Origin: Pseudoalteromonas luteoviolacea NCIMB 1942
GTDB lineage: Bacteria > Pseudomonadota > Gammaproteobacteria > Enterobacterales > Alteromonadaceae
Length of the DNA stretch: 48,510 nt
Assembly: GCF_001625595.1 (NCBI RefSeq)
Contig: NZ_AUXT01000225.1
Coordinates: forward strand, 1-48,510
Reading direction: 5' to 3'
Every line of letters starts with the position of its first letter. Within the stretch, counting starts at the first letter, position 1. The position numbers and the translations under genes were made by a program. Shown here piece by piece: positions 15,869 through 24,435 of the stretch. Under the pieces are notes generated by a model. The model saw nothing but the letters and a program-made list of their open reading frames with translations, did no database searches and was not told where the DNA came from.

Positions 15869-17341
15869 TTAATCTAATGATAGGCCCGGACTCAAGCTTC
15901 CTGGTAATGTAACTTTTTCAAGTTCAACAGATGCCACTGGGTATGCACAATAATCCGCAGCGTAGTAAGCGCTCGCGCGGTGGTTGCCTGATGCACCGAT
16001 ACCACCAAATGGTGCAGCACTTGAAGCACCTGTGATTGGACGGTTCCAGTTAACAATACCCGCACGGATGCGACGCAGGAAGTGGTCGTAATCTGCTTCG
16101 TTGTCACTCAGTAGACCTGCAGATAGACCAAAACTAGTGTCGTTTGCAAGTTCAATTGCCGCATCAAAGTCTGTGTAACGGAACACTTTTAATAGAGGAC
16201 CGAAATGTTCATCATCAGGGAAGTCTGTTACGTTAGTACACTCGATAATACCTGGTGTTACAAAGCCAGTACCCTGAGTATGAGTCAGCGCTAACAGACT
16301 CTCACCGCCTAATTCAACAAGCTGTCGCTGTGCAGCAACCATACCCGCCGCCGCAGCTTCTGAGATCATAGAACCCATGAATGGTTGGTCTTCATCATCA
16401 AAGTTACCAATCTTGATAGCTTTAGTCGCACGCAATAATTGTGCAAGGATGGCATCACCCTGCTCACCTTGCGGTAAGAATAGCTTACGCGCACAAGTAC
16501 AGCGCTGACCACTTGAGATAAATGCAGACTGGATGATGTCATGCACGACCGCTTTCGTATCTGTTACATCTTTAACGATAAGTGGGTTGTTACCACCCAT
16601 CTCTAGTGCCAATATTTTGCCAGGCTGACCCGCAAACTGCTCATGTAGAAAGTGACCTGTACGAGAAGAGCCCGTGAAGAATAAACCATCAATGCCTTTG
16701 TGTGAAGCTAGTGCCTTACCAGTCTCTACTTCACCTTGAACTAGGTTGATCACACTAGCTGGTAAACCAGCTTTTTCCCAAAGTTGTAAAGTTAACTCTG
16801 CAACATATGGCGTCATTTCAGACGGCTTAAATACAACAGTGTTGCCAGCAAGAAGTGCTGGAACAATGTGACCATTTGGCAGGTGACCTGGGAAATTGTA
16901 AGGACCAAATACCGCAACCACGCCATGAGCTTTGTGGCGGATCACAGCGCGACCTACTGGCATCGCATTTTCAACCACACCGGTACGCTCGTGGTATGCT
17001 TTTTCAGAGATAGCAATTTTACCCACCATTGCACCGGCTTCAGTGCGAGTTTCCCAAAGTGGCTTACCCGTTTCTTTTGCGATTGCAATTGCAAGCTCTT
17101 CGCCGTGCTCTTTTAACACTTCTGCAAAGCGCTTGACTATGTCTAAGCGCGCTTCAAAAGTTAGGTCACTCCACAGATAGTATGCTTCACGCGCAGATTT
17201 TACTGCACTGTCTACTTGTTCTGCGGTCGCAGCATTTGCCGACCAGATTTGTTCATTATTTGCTGGGTTCACAGACGTAAATTCTGCACCTTCACCAGCT
17301 AACCATTTACCATTGATAAATTGTGCTGCATGTGTTGTCAT
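15869..17341 (-). CDS. astD: N-succinylglutamate 5-semialdehyde dehydrogenase AstD
   Basis: It oxidises succinylglutamate semialdehyde to succinylglutamate with NAD in the arginine succinyltransferase (AST) pathway. The 490-aa ALDH protein has VFGPYNFPGHLPNGHIVPALLAGN in overlapping blocks, FTGSSRTGHFLHEQF, the catalytic Glu in LALEMGGNNPLI, and the catalytic Cys in SSGQRCTCARK. I chose the ATG at 17341 (MTTHAAQFINGKW), which has GGGAAAGA upstream and matches the family start; a longer frame adds 15 unrelated residues. It follows astA by 13 bp. Confidence 0.95.
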   Translation of the reverse strand: MTTHAAQFINGKWLAGEGAEFTSVNPANNEQIWSANAATAEQVDSAVKSAREAYYLWSDLTFEARLDIVKRFAEVLKEHGEELAIAIAKETGKPLWETRTEAGAMVGKIAISEKAYHERTGVVENAMPVGRAVIRHKAHGVVAVFGPYNFPGHLPNGHIVPALLAGNTVVFKPSEMTPYVAELTLQLWEKAGLPASVINLVQGEVETGKALASHKGIDGLFFTGSSRTGHFLHEQFAGQPGKILALEMGGNNPLIVKDVTDTKAVVHDIIQSAFISSGQRCTCARKLFLPQGEQGDAILAQLLRATKAIKIGNFDDEDQPFMGSMISEAAAAGMVAAQRQLVELGGESLLALTHTQGTGFVTPGIIECTNVTDFPDDEHFGPLLKVFRYTDFDAAIELANDTSFGLSAGLLSDNEADYDHFLRRIRAGIVNWNRPITGASSAAPFGGIGASGNHRASAYYAADYCAYPVASVELEKVTLPGSLSPGLSLD

Positions 17342-17354
17342 AATTCTTTCCCAA

Positions 17355-18380
17355 TTAAAGAGTTGCGATACTAACGGTGTCGCCATCAGTTACTTGAAGC
17401 GCGCTTGCAAGTTCTGCCGAAATAGCGATTTCATCGCCTTGAGGCATCTCTAGCTCAATTGCCGTCGCACGATAACCTGCTAGTTTATCATTTGCAATAA
17501 GTACTGGGGAACCACCAGTTTGCGACTTCGCTGTTTCATCAATACGCACTTTAAAAAACTCTGTCGCGCGAATTGTGCGGATATTGTCCACTTTAGCTTC
17601 AACTGTCGGGCCTGCATCGAAAATATCGACGTAACCATTGAAAGTAAAGCCTTCACTTTTCAGCAATTCTATAGCAGGACGTGTATTATCGTGCACTTCA
17701 CCAACAACAGCTTGCGCTTCTTCACTCAATAAATTGACATAAATTGGGTATTTCGGCATAAGTTCAGCAATAAATACTTTTTGACCAATGCCAGTTAGGT
17801 AATCGGCCGTAGGAAAGTCCATTGAGAAAAAGTGCTCTTCTAGCCACTTCCAAAATGGGCTGCTGCCATTCTCGTCTGATACACCGCGCATTTCGGCAAT
17901 CACCGTCTCTGCAAAACGCGTTCGATGTTGGTTAATAAACATGAAACGAGATTTTGACAATAACTTGCCGTTTAGGCCTTTGCGGTACTTATCTTTTAAG
18001 AACAGAGTACAAAGCTCTGTTGCACCGGTGTAATCATTACATAGCGTAAGAATATCCACTGCTTTGTAAACATTCAGAGTACGAGATGAATGGATAACTT
18101 TACTCAAATGATAGTGATAAAACGCGTCGTCAAGTCCAACAGCTGCTTCAATTGCGCTGGTTCCAACAACTTCTCCCGTCTCAGTATCCTCTAGCACAAA
18201 CAAATACCCTTCATCGAATGGGACATCCGTTTCTTTGCCAAAAGACGTCATAGAACGTTCAATCTTGTTTTGTAACAACTCTTCATTTAGAGGCAATGAA
18301 GTAAAACCATGCCCCGACTCTTGGGCAATGTTCAAAAGCGCTGGATAATCGCTTTTTTGGATTGGGCGAAGGATCATCAT
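17355..18380 (-). CDS. astA: Arginine N-succinyltransferase AstA
   Basis: AstA starts the AST pathway by succinylating arginine with succinyl-CoA. The 341-aa protein has the family features ILRPIQKSDYPALLNIAQESGHGFTSLP in its first 35 residues, VVGTSAIEA, and LLSKSRFMFI near residue 145, plus FAETVIAEMRG and GYVDIFDAGP further on. It is a single-subunit form. GAGGAG lies about 11 bp upstream of the first of two adjacent ATG codons. It is transcribed between argD/astC and astD. astB and astE, needed to finish the pathway, are not in this window. Confidence 0.95.
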   Translation of the reverse strand: MMILRPIQKSDYPALLNIAQESGHGFTSLPLNEELLQNKIERSMTSFGKETDVPFDEGYLFVLEDTETGEVVGTSAIEAAVGLDDAFYHYHLSKVIHSSRTLNVYKAVDILTLCNDYTGATELCTLFLKDKYRKGLNGKLLSKSRFMFINQHRTRFAETVIAEMRGVSDENGSSPFWKWLEEHFFSMDFPTADYLTGIGQKVFIAELMPKYPIYVNLLSEEAQAVVGEVHDNTRPAIELLKSEGFTFNGYVDIFDAGPTVEAKVDNIRTIRATEFFKVRIDETAKSQTGGSPVLIANDKLAGYRATAIELEMPQGDEIAISAELASALQVTDGDTVSIATL

Positions 18381-18414
18381 GAGCCCGCTTACTCCTCAAT
18401 AAACCTTTAGACAG

Positions 18415-18437
18415 GCGGTGCCCATAAAGCGCACCGC
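18415..18437 (-). promoter_or_regulatory. Hairpin between argD and astA
   Basis: GCGGTGC (18415-18421) and GCACCGC (18431-18437) form a perfect 7-bp GC-rich stem in the 89-bp gap. There is no T tract on the minus strand, so it more likely marks an RNA-processing or stability point than a full terminator. It could uncouple argD from astA levels. Confidence 0.45.
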
Positions 18438-18469
18438 ATTGGTTATAACACTTAAATTAGTGCAATAAC

Positions 18470-19681
18470 TTAAGCGTTGTTTTCAACAACGCGCGCAACC
18501 GCTTTTTCAAAGCGTGCTAGACCTTCACGGATATCCGCTTCAGGAATCACCAATGATGGTGTAAAACGAACCACATTTGCACCGGCAACCAGTGACATAA
18601 CGCCTTCTTTAACACCTTCAACTAAGAATTCTTTTGCTTTACCTGCATATTTCTCACTTACCACACCACCAAGAAGTAGACCTTTACCACGGATCTCAGT
18701 GAATACTTGGTATTTGTTATTAATTGCTGCTAATAACTCGCGGAATAGTGCTTCTTTTTCTTTTACACCTGAAAGTACTTCTGTCGTGTTCACTGTATCG
18801 AATGCAGCTTCTGCAACCGCACACGCTAACGGGTTACCACCGTATGTTGAACCGTGAGTACCAATCTTTAAATGCTGAGCAATTTCAGTTGTTGTGATCA
18901 TACCGCCAATTGGGAAACCACCGCCAAGTGCTTTTGCCGTAGTTAGGATGTCTGGTGTTACATCTAGACCTTGATATGCATATAGCTCACCTGTTCGGCC
19001 TACACCTGTTTGCACTTCATCAAATATAAGTAGCGCATTGTGTTTATCACATAGTTCGCGTACACCTTTAACAAAATCAGCTTCAGGAGATACAATTCCA
19101 CCTTCACCTTGAAGTGGCTCCATCATAACTGCACACGTGTTATCAGAGATAAGTGCTTCAAATGCAGCCAGATCATTGTAATCACAATGAACGATATCAC
19201 CAGGTTTTGGACCAAAGCCATCAGAGTAAGCAGCTTGACCGCCTACTGTTACCGTGAAGAATGTACGGCCATGGAAGCCTTTATTGAATGCGATGATCTG
19301 AGACTTTTCAGCACCGAATTTATCAAGTGCCCAACGACGTGCTAGCTTCAATGCTGCTTCATTCGCTTCTGCACCTGAGTTAGCAAAATAAACTTTATCA
19401 GCAAACGTGGCATCAGTAAGCTTCTTAGCTAGTCTAAGTGCTGGTTCATTAGTCATGACATTGGATAAGTGCCAGATTTTTTCGCCTTGTTCTTTTAAAG
19501 CAGACACGAGTGCAGGGTGACAATGACCCAAACAATTTACAGCGATACCACCAGCAAAATCGATGTATTCACGACCCTCTTGGTCCCAAATTCGAGAACC
19601 TTCACCTTTAACAGGAATAACAGCAGAAGGTGAATAGTTAGGTACCATTACTTGATCGAATAATTCACGATTAATAGTCAT
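18470..19681 (-). CDS. argD: Acetylornithine / succinylornithine aminotransferase
   Basis: This PLP-dependent class III aminotransferase (403 aa) probably serves both arginine synthesis (acetylornithine, ArgD) and breakdown (succinylornithine, AstC). Visible motifs are YIDFAGGIAVNCLGHCHP, FANSGAEANEAALKLARRWA, FNKGFHGRTFFTVTVGG, MMEPLQGEGG, LLIFDEVQTGVGRTGELYAY and the PLP-lysine in TAKALGGGFPIG. Placement beside astA and astD on one side and pabA two genes away on the other matches Vibrio (argD between pabA and ast). Sequence alone does not separate ArgD from AstC. Confidence 0.93.
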   Translation of the reverse strand: MTINRELFDQVMVPNYSPSAVIPVKGEGSRIWDQEGREYIDFAGGIAVNCLGHCHPALVSALKEQGEKIWHLSNVMTNEPALRLAKKLTDATFADKVYFANSGAEANEAALKLARRWALDKFGAEKSQIIAFNKGFHGRTFFTVTVGGQAAYSDGFGPKPGDIVHCDYNDLAAFEALISDNTCAVMMEPLQGEGGIVSPEADFVKGVRELCDKHNALLIFDEVQTGVGRTGELYAYQGLDVTPDILTTAKALGGGFPIGGMITTTEIAQHLKIGTHGSTYGGNPLACAVAEAAFDTVNTTEVLSGVKEKEALFRELLAAINNKYQVFTEIRGKGLLLGGVVSEKYAGKAKEFLVEGVKEGVMSLVAGANVVRFTPSLVIPEADIREGLARFEKAVARVVENNA

Positions 19682-20004
19682 TTTAAATCCTCATTTTAGC
19701 GAGTTCAGCACTGAAAATTGAGCGCTCGGCTTTAACAACAATTACCTTCAACCGTCATATAAAAGATCCGAATTTACCCAAATCGGTGCAAATTTCATAC
19801 GCACATTATTCCAAAAAATTACCTTAATGTCTCATAGAAAGCATTCCTGCAGCCCTTAATATTCAAGGCTTTAGTATAATTTTTCAAGAACAGTGAATAA
19901 CTATCAGCGATTGGATTGGATACGCCCCCACCATATAAGGATTTTAGTCGATCTCTGGCGGTGGGGCGAATGAATGAATAAGCGAGAAAAAATTTCCAGT
20001 TTTT
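19682..20004. other. Intergenic region between argD and the HDOD gene
   Basis: No convincing gene is present. It should hold the argD promoter (minus) and the 3' end of the HDOD transcript. CGCCCCCACC and GGTGGGGCG (19923-19932 and 19960-19968) can pair with one bulge around a 27-nt loop, but no T tract follows. I looked for a sigma-54 promoter and for clear ArgR boxes and found neither. Confidence 0.6.
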
Positions 20005-21183
20005 TTACAAAATTGTCAGTTGCAGGCTCTGTAGCGAAGTTTTTGACAATAAATCTTGCTCTTGTTTTGTCAATTCAAGGTGAGCAAACCAATACTTTGC
20101 CTCTTCGTCTTCTATTAGATGACTGTCTTTTAACAATTGATATTGAGCGTAACCATATGCTTTTTTTATCACCTGAGTTACAGGCAATAAATCTTCTAGA
20201 TTTTTATTCATGTTTGGCAAATAACTTTGCGCAACCTCCGTTACGGCTGCATTGAACGGTAGATACTTAAATGCCATTTGCTCTACCAAGCGTTGAGAAA
20301 CGGTTGGTGCATGTTCTAAAAGTAGGTTTCGTAAAAATAACGGGTCCGGTCCTAATTCTAGCAAAGCAGTATGCAGATCTTTTTGGTTTTTATCTCGGGC
20401 TATTTTAATTTTGCCCTGCCATACACGGTCAAAAGTTCTTAAATAAAGGCGCGTAAGTGCAATCTTGCCAATATCAACGAGCATGCCCAGCGTGAACGCG
20501 TGTTGTTCTTTAACGTCATACAAAGAAGCGATAGCTTTGGCAGCTATGGCTGTCGCCATGCTGATATCACGCAACTTTCTTTTTAGTAATGGAAATGGTT
20601 CAGTCGAGTGCGGCATCCAGTGACGCACAGCAAAAGTAGGAATGACCATTTGTAAGTTTTCAAGCCCAAGGTAACGCAATGCCAGTGCTGGTGTATCCAC
20701 CTTCACTGAAGTGCCTTTACTATTTACTTTGCGGTATTGGGGCAAGTTAACCAATGATACTAAGTCGCGACCAAGCCAAGATAGATCATTTACGAGAGGT
20801 TCCAATCGACCCACTGAAGCAGACTTTACAGCAAGAATATCCAGAATAGTTGGTACAGCATCCTGAACACCGACGACCTCAGAGTAGATAGAATCCAAAT
20901 CGCTTAATTGCATTTCAATGCCTGATTCAATCACTTGGTGTAAGTGGTTGCTGGCCTTAGCAATATACTTATGATGACTCGTACTTTTTTCTTGTCGTTT
21001 GGCAGCTGCGGCTAACTCTACTTCTAGCATCGTTCTCTGCGGAACCGACTCGCCAAAGTTCATATCAAATGTTTGAATGTAACCAATTTGCTGCTGTGCA
21101 AAGTTGTGGCTAATTAGAACGTCATGTGCACGTTGTGCAATTGCCTGCGCAATATGTGACTGCCTAATGTCTTGTGTCATCAA
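20005..21183 (-). CDS. HDOD-domain protein
   Basis: The 392-aa protein has an N-terminal region of about 100 residues and then an HDOD domain (about residues 105-300). Readable segments are VVGVQDAVPTILDILAV, DLVSLVNLPQYRKV, and MATAIAAKAIASLYDVKEQHAFTLGMLVDIGKIAL, the last resembling the HD-like core of HDOD. HDOD proteins are usually signalling or regulatory and lack full HD-hydrolase metal sites; the target here is unknown. The gene lies between argD and pabA on the same strand, interrupting the otherwise conserved pabA-argD pair. Confidence 0.85.
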   Translation of the reverse strand: MMTQDIRQSHIAQAIAQRAHDVLISHNFAQQQIGYIQTFDMNFGESVPQRTMLEVELAAAAKRQEKSTSHHKYIAKASNHLHQVIESGIEMQLSDLDSIYSEVVGVQDAVPTILDILAVKSASVGRLEPLVNDLSWLGRDLVSLVNLPQYRKVNSKGTSVKVDTPALALRYLGLENLQMVIPTFAVRHWMPHSTEPFPLLKRKLRDISMATAIAAKAIASLYDVKEQHAFTLGMLVDIGKIALTRLYLRTFDRVWQGKIKIARDKNQKDLHTALLELGPDPLFLRNLLLEHAPTVSQRLVEQMAFKYLPFNAAVTEVAQSYLPNMNKNLEDLLPVTQVIKKAYGYAQYQLLKDSHLIEDEEAKYWFAHLELTKQEQDLLSKTSLQSLQLTIL

Positions 21184-21224
21184 TTATAATCTTTTTTGGT
21201 ATATTAGAAATTGCTCTTTAAAGG

Positions 21225-21806
21225 TTAGAAGCGAGCAATAAAGTTATCAAGTAGTCTTAACCCATACTCCGTTAAGACAGCCTCAGGATGGAATTGTACC
21301 CCTTCTAACGCGCGCTCAGTATGACATAAACCCATCACTTCATCTAGCTCCCCTGGCTCACTCTCAGTCCAAGCTGTAAGCATTAATTCAGGGGGGAGCG
21401 TCGTAATATCTACTGCTAAAGAATGATATCTGCACACGTTAAAGCTACTGGGCAATCCATTAAATACGCCCTTATTATTATGATGCAATTTTGAAACTTT
21501 GCCATGCATAACTTGCTTAGCCCGCACCACACGCGCCCCTAAAACTTGCGCAATTGTTTGATGCCCAAGACAAACCCCCAGTATTGGAAAGTTGCCTTGC
21601 AATTGTTCCACTACTTGCAAAGAAATACCCGCCTCGTTTGGCGTACAAGGACCTGGAGAGATGACAATATGTTCAGGGTTAAGTTGTTTGATTTGCGCGA
21701 TGGAAAGTTCGTCATTGCGTTTGACCAAGACCTCTTTGTCTAATTTTTGAAAATACTGGACGAGGTTAAACGTGAAAGAATCGTAATTATCGATCATTAA
21801 TAACAT
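21225..21806 (-). CDS. pabA: Aminodeoxychorismate/anthranilate synthase glutamine amidotransferase subunit
   Basis: It supplies ammonia from glutamine to PabB for 4-amino-4-deoxychorismate (folate) synthesis, possibly also to TrpE. The class I amidotransferase triad is visible: Cys in GVCLGHQTIAQ, and His and Glu in VQFHPEAVLTEYG. The start MLLMIDNYDSFTFNLVQYF is typical. Length (193 aa) is normal. PabA and TrpG are closely similar; the pabA call rests on the pabA-argD neighbourhood seen in E. coli and Vibrio, and on the absence of trp genes. Confidence 0.88.
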   Translation of the reverse strand: MLLMIDNYDSFTFNLVQYFQKLDKEVLVKRNDELSIAQIKQLNPEHIVISPGPCTPNEAGISLQVVEQLQGNFPILGVCLGHQTIAQVLGARVVRAKQVMHGKVSKLHHNNKGVFNGLPSSFNVCRYHSLAVDITTLPPELMLTAWTESEPGELDEVMGLCHTERALEGVQFHPEAVLTEYGLRLLDNFIARF

Positions 21807-22299
21807 TCAATCTTTACCTCAAAACTATTACGACTTGCCATACTTACTACCACAGCACAAAACCAAAAACCTTCACATTCGTAACTCGCCTACCGAGTAA
21901 TTCGTTGAACATGGCTGGACGCGGCATACTACCACAATTACCCCTTGAACTAACATCAGCACCAAAAAGTACACGACTTGTCAGTGCACTTAACGTTGGA
22001 AATATATTCTTACAGACAATGAGTAACATACGTACAAAATAAAGGTAAAGCCAAACACGACACTATCAATAAACATTAAGGAAAATATGAACCAATTGAA
22101 CCTAGAGGTAAACCGGAAAGCACCAAAACCTTCTCTGCAACTCATCCCCGTGCCAATGACAAAACTATTCCAGTCGCTGCTGGGACGAGACTTGATACAC
22201 TGTTATCCCTCCCAGGTGGCCTATTAACATGTAAAGCCCTGCTGAAAAGCTTTAGGGGTCATAGTTTCTATGCCCCCTACACAGTATCACTTTCGACAA
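21807..22299. other. Intergenic region upstream of pabA
   Basis: It contains one candidate small plus-strand ORF (22087-22227, listed separately). A hairpin lies near the 3' end of the DUF2489 gene: TAGGGG-x-CATAG and CTATG-x-CCCCTA (22253-22264 and 22268-22279) with one internal mismatch and no T tract. A 60-codon minus-strand frame at 21847-22029 lacks a ribosome site and was not accepted. No other element was seen. Confidence 0.55.
22087..22227 (+). CDS. Candidate 46-aa small protein, unknown
   Basis: An ATG at 22087 follows TTAAGGAAAAT, a good ribosome binding site. It opens a 46-codon frame starting MNQLNLEVNRKAPKPSLQLI and ending DLIHCYPSQVAY. It has no signal peptide or membrane segment and is Pro- and Leu-rich in the middle. 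A hairpin follows 26 bp after the stop. I do not recognise it. The ribosome site and the otherwise empty intergenic setting are the only support; a chance ORF is possible. Confidence 0.4.
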   Translation: MNQLNLEVNRKAPKPSLQLIPVPMTKLFQSLLGRDLIHCYPSQVAY

Positions 22300-22815
22300 C
22301 TATTGAAATACGACGTTTTCGCTGCCGGGTAACGCTTTAAATTCGTTTAGTAGCTTGTCACAGTCCTGTAATATCTGCGACTCCAAACGTTCTTCAGCAC
22401 GCCAACGTTTCGTATCCATTTTGAAAATTTCTTTCTTTGAATACTTTTTACGCGCATCATGCGTAGGCATCTCTTTGACTTCATCATACATCTCATAAAC
22501 ACCTGGATAAGCCGCTTCGAGAGACACTTCCTCATCAAAGCTATACTGAGAAATTAGCACCCAAACTCGCAAGCACCCCTCTGAGTATTCACACTGCTTT
22601 TGCCTCATCGCCTTTGCAATTAAGTTAATGCTATCCGCCAGTTTTCCATTGCGCTCTTGTCTCGACTTTTCTAACTTTTCAGTTTGCTCAGCCTGCAACT
22701 TTGCAATGGTTTCTTTTTGCACTTTAAGCTGCCATAACAACTTACCAGCATAAAAAGCGAGACCTGCAACTATCAACGCACCCACTATAAGCGCAATGAT
22801 CCACAACGTACTCAT
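22300..22815 (-). CDS. DUF2489 family membrane-anchored protein
   Basis: The 171-aa protein has one N-terminal membrane helix (LWIIALIVGALIVAGLAFYA, residues about 4-23). A coiled-coil-like stretch (residues about 30-60, rich in Lys, Glu and Gln) follows, then a cytoplasmic domain with RQKQCEYSEGCLRVWVLI and a YSKKEIFKMDTKRW segment. This matches DUF2489 as I remember it, a family commonly found directly after yihI in Vibrio and relatives. It overlaps yihI by 4 bp, so the two are translationally coupled. Function is unknown. Confidence 0.8.
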   Translation of the reverse strand: MSTLWIIALIVGALIVAGLAFYAGKLLWQLKVQKETIAKLQAEQTEKLEKSRQERNGKLADSINLIAKAMRQKQCEYSEGCLRVWVLISQYSFDEEVSLEAAYPGVYEMYDEVKEMPTHDARKKYSKKEIFKMDTKRWRAEERLESQILQDCDKLLNEFKALPGSENVVFQ

Positions 22816-23390
22816 TTATCATCCTCGTCATCACTTAACCATTCGTCTGCCAAGTCATTACTGACAAAATCAGCCAATGGATCAGCTTCAATCATGTCTT
22901 CTTCTTCAAACTCATCGTCGATACCGAGCAATTCACAGAGCTCCTGATGACGGGCAATGGCGCGGTTAAAGAATTTCGCGTCCTTACCAGTCAATAACTC
23001 GCCACGCTCATGTAATTCAAGCAACTTCATTAAACGCTCATCGTTTTCTAGTTGTTGAAGTTCTTCTTCTAATGTTAACTCCGGCTCATGCGCTTTCGTT
23101 AAGTTGGCCTGAGGTTTCAAATGGCGATTCATTTGTGGTGTCTTAGGCTGTAGGTTTTGCTCTGACGTCAAAGCAATTTTTTTCTTGCTGCCAGCACGAG
23201 GGTCAATTTTTGTCCCCGAGTTTGTTGAAAGCTCCACTTTAGCTTCCTGAGCATTACGAGTACCTGCTTTATTGCCCTTTTGCTTTTTCACGCGCTGCTC
23301 TTTCATCGCGCGCAACTCTCTCAACTTCTCTTTGCTCAATCGAGGTGAACCGTTTTCACCAAGCTTGCGTGATTTCTTCTTTCTCGTCAT
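22812..23390 (-). CDS. yihI: Der GTPase-activating protein YihI
   Basis: YihI stimulates the GTPase Der (EngA), which acts in 50S ribosome assembly. The 192-aa protein has the typical basic N-terminus (MTRKKKSRKLGENGSPRLSK), a low-complexity Lys/Gln-rich middle, and an acidic C-terminal core: ELTLEEELQQLENDERLM, LLELHERGELLTGKDAKFFN, and a terminal Asp/Glu-rich tail. Position near a csrC-like RNA and engB matches the E. coli locus. It overlaps the DUF2489 gene. Confidence 0.9.
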   Translation of the reverse strand: MTRKKKSRKLGENGSPRLSKEKLRELRAMKEQRVKKQKGNKAGTRNAQEAKVELSTNSGTKIDPRAGSKKKIALTSEQNLQPKTPQMNRHLKPQANLTKAHEPELTLEEELQQLENDERLMKLLELHERGELLTGKDAKFFNRAIARHQELCELLGIDDEFEEEDMIEADPLADFVSNDLADEWLSDDEDDK

Positions 23391-23416
23391 GTTTCTCTAC
23401 CACTTACTATGCCGAA

Positions 23417-24067
23417 TCAACGTTTAGTGAGAATGATTACATCATTGCCAATAAACTCAATGTCGGTGTTGAATTGCTCTGCTATATATTCAAATGTTTC
23501 GCGACTAAAAAATGAAATATGTGTTTGATCATTTTTATAATGCCAAGACGCAAAACGCGCTTTATCTATTACCAGCTTCGTCATCATCGCCAATGGCGAT
23601 CCTGGCTTTAACAATGTCATTAATTGATTTAATATCTCGCCTGGCTGCGCCAAATGTTCAATTACTTCTGTGCACGTAATGAAATCATACTCGCGATCAA
23701 GCACTGAAGTATCATTAGCATAATATAGATCATAGATCGCCATGTTATGCCCAACCTCAGAAAACATTTTTGCGAGTAAAGGTCCTGGCCCACAGCCAAA
23801 GTCTAAACCACTCTTGACTCCATCTAAACGCGCAGTCACAGGTTCAAATACGCGCGATAAAAAGCGCCTGTAACCTTGATCATTGAGATCATTATCATGA
23901 CTGTCGTAAATGGCTTTTTCTGCTTGTGGTGAAAGTCTATGCAACTTTTCCACACTTACCAACTTGCAACACTGGCACTGCCAATAGTCACGAAATTTAT
24001 CTTGATGGTAATGCTCGAGTTGCTCTCCACCACAGAGGCCACACTGAAGTGTTTGAGGATTTTGCAA
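23417..24067 (-). CDS. Class I SAM-dependent methyltransferase with N-terminal zinc ribbon
   Basis: The 216-aa protein opens with two Cys pairs, CGLCGG and WQCQCC (residues about 9-35), that look like a zinc ribbon. A Rossmann methyltransferase domain follows with motif I at LDFGCGPGPLLAKMF (about residue 88), an acidic strand end (IYDLYYAND) and ITCTEVIEHLAQPGEIL. The methyl acceptor is unknown. The gene lies between a csrC-like RNA and yihI; E. coli has no gene at that spot, so it is an extra gene within a conserved neighbourhood. Confidence 0.82.
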   Translation of the reverse strand: MQNPQTLQCGLCGGEQLEHYHQDKFRDYWQCQCCKLVSVEKLHRLSPQAEKAIYDSHDNDLNDQGYRRFLSRVFEPVTARLDGVKSGLDFGCGPGPLLAKMFSEVGHNMAIYDLYYANDTSVLDREYDFITCTEVIEHLAQPGEILNQLMTLLKPGSPLAMMTKLVIDKARFASWHYKNDQTHISFFSRETFEYIAEQFNTDIEFIGNDVIILTKR

Positions 24068-24130
24068 AGATGATGAACCAAGCGTGCTGAAAAGGAGTAT
24101 TGTACCAGCAATTAAAAAGTGTACAAATAA

Positions 24131-24159
24131 AAAGACGGCAGAGATTACTCTCTACCGCC
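24131..24159 (-). terminator. Terminator of the csrC-like RNA
   Basis: On the minus strand GGCGGTAGAGA (24159-24149) pairs with TCTCTGCCGTC (24144-24134) through 11 pairs, including two G-U pairs, around a GTAA tetraloop. TTTTTATTT follows. It lies upstream of the methyltransferase start and has no protein-coding gene ahead of it, which itself points to a noncoding transcript. Confidence 0.88.
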
Positions 24160-24430
24160 TGCTAATCTGAGCGTCACAATTCGGACACTTCTCCCTTCGA
24201 CTTTTTAGTCTTTTATTATTTTTCTTATTTATCTTCCGTTTTGTTTTTATTTTACTTCCGTGAGTCTTTCCATATTGTTATTGTTATCAAACTTCCATTG
24301 CTTTTTTTATTTTCGGTCTTCCTAACGCTTTATTATTCATCCATTTATGTGGCATCCAAATGAACACCTAGAACCTGTCGTCTCAGCTTCCTACCGCATT
24401 GTCCCTGTTTTTGTATTGTCTTGACGACAC
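24131..24430 (-). ncRNA. csrC: CsrB/CsrC-type CsrA-titrating small RNA
   Basis: On the minus strand ten GGA motifs occur between about 24413 and 24190 (for example CAGGGAC, GGTAGGAAGC, TTTGGATG, AATGGATG, TTAGGAAG, AATGGAAG, CACGGAAG, AACGGAAG). None occurs in the roughly 160 bp upstream. The RNA would open with a TGTCGTC/GACGACA stem (24423-24429 with 24376-24382) enclosing two GGA motifs. It ends in an 11-bp GTAA-capped hairpin followed by TTTTTATTT. That terminator, with its GAGTAATCTC core, resembles the end of E. coli CsrC as I recall it. E. coli csrC also lies between engB (yihA) and yihI, transcribed towards yihI, as here. Such RNAs bind many copies of CsrA and relieve its control of translation. 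The 5' end is estimated from a putative promoter. Confidence 0.75.
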
Positions 24431-24435
24431 GGATT

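Noticed and set aside
18415..18437. Intrinsic terminator between argD and astA
   Set aside because: The stem is perfect but no T tract follows on the minus strand; kept only as a possible processing or stability hairpin.
19682..19900. Sigma-54 promoter or ArgR operator upstream of argD
   Set aside because: A TGGAATAATGTGCG-like stretch has GG and GC at the wrong spacing for sigma-54, and only poor half-sites for ArgR are visible.
19974..20255. 93-codon plus-strand frame at the 3' end of the HDOD gene
   Set aside because: It overlaps the HDOD coding region on the opposite strand, lacks a ribosome site and has no recognisable motif.
21847..22029. 60-codon minus-strand frame upstream of pabA
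   Set aside because: No ribosome binding site before its ATG, unusual composition, and only the position upstream of pabA in its favour.
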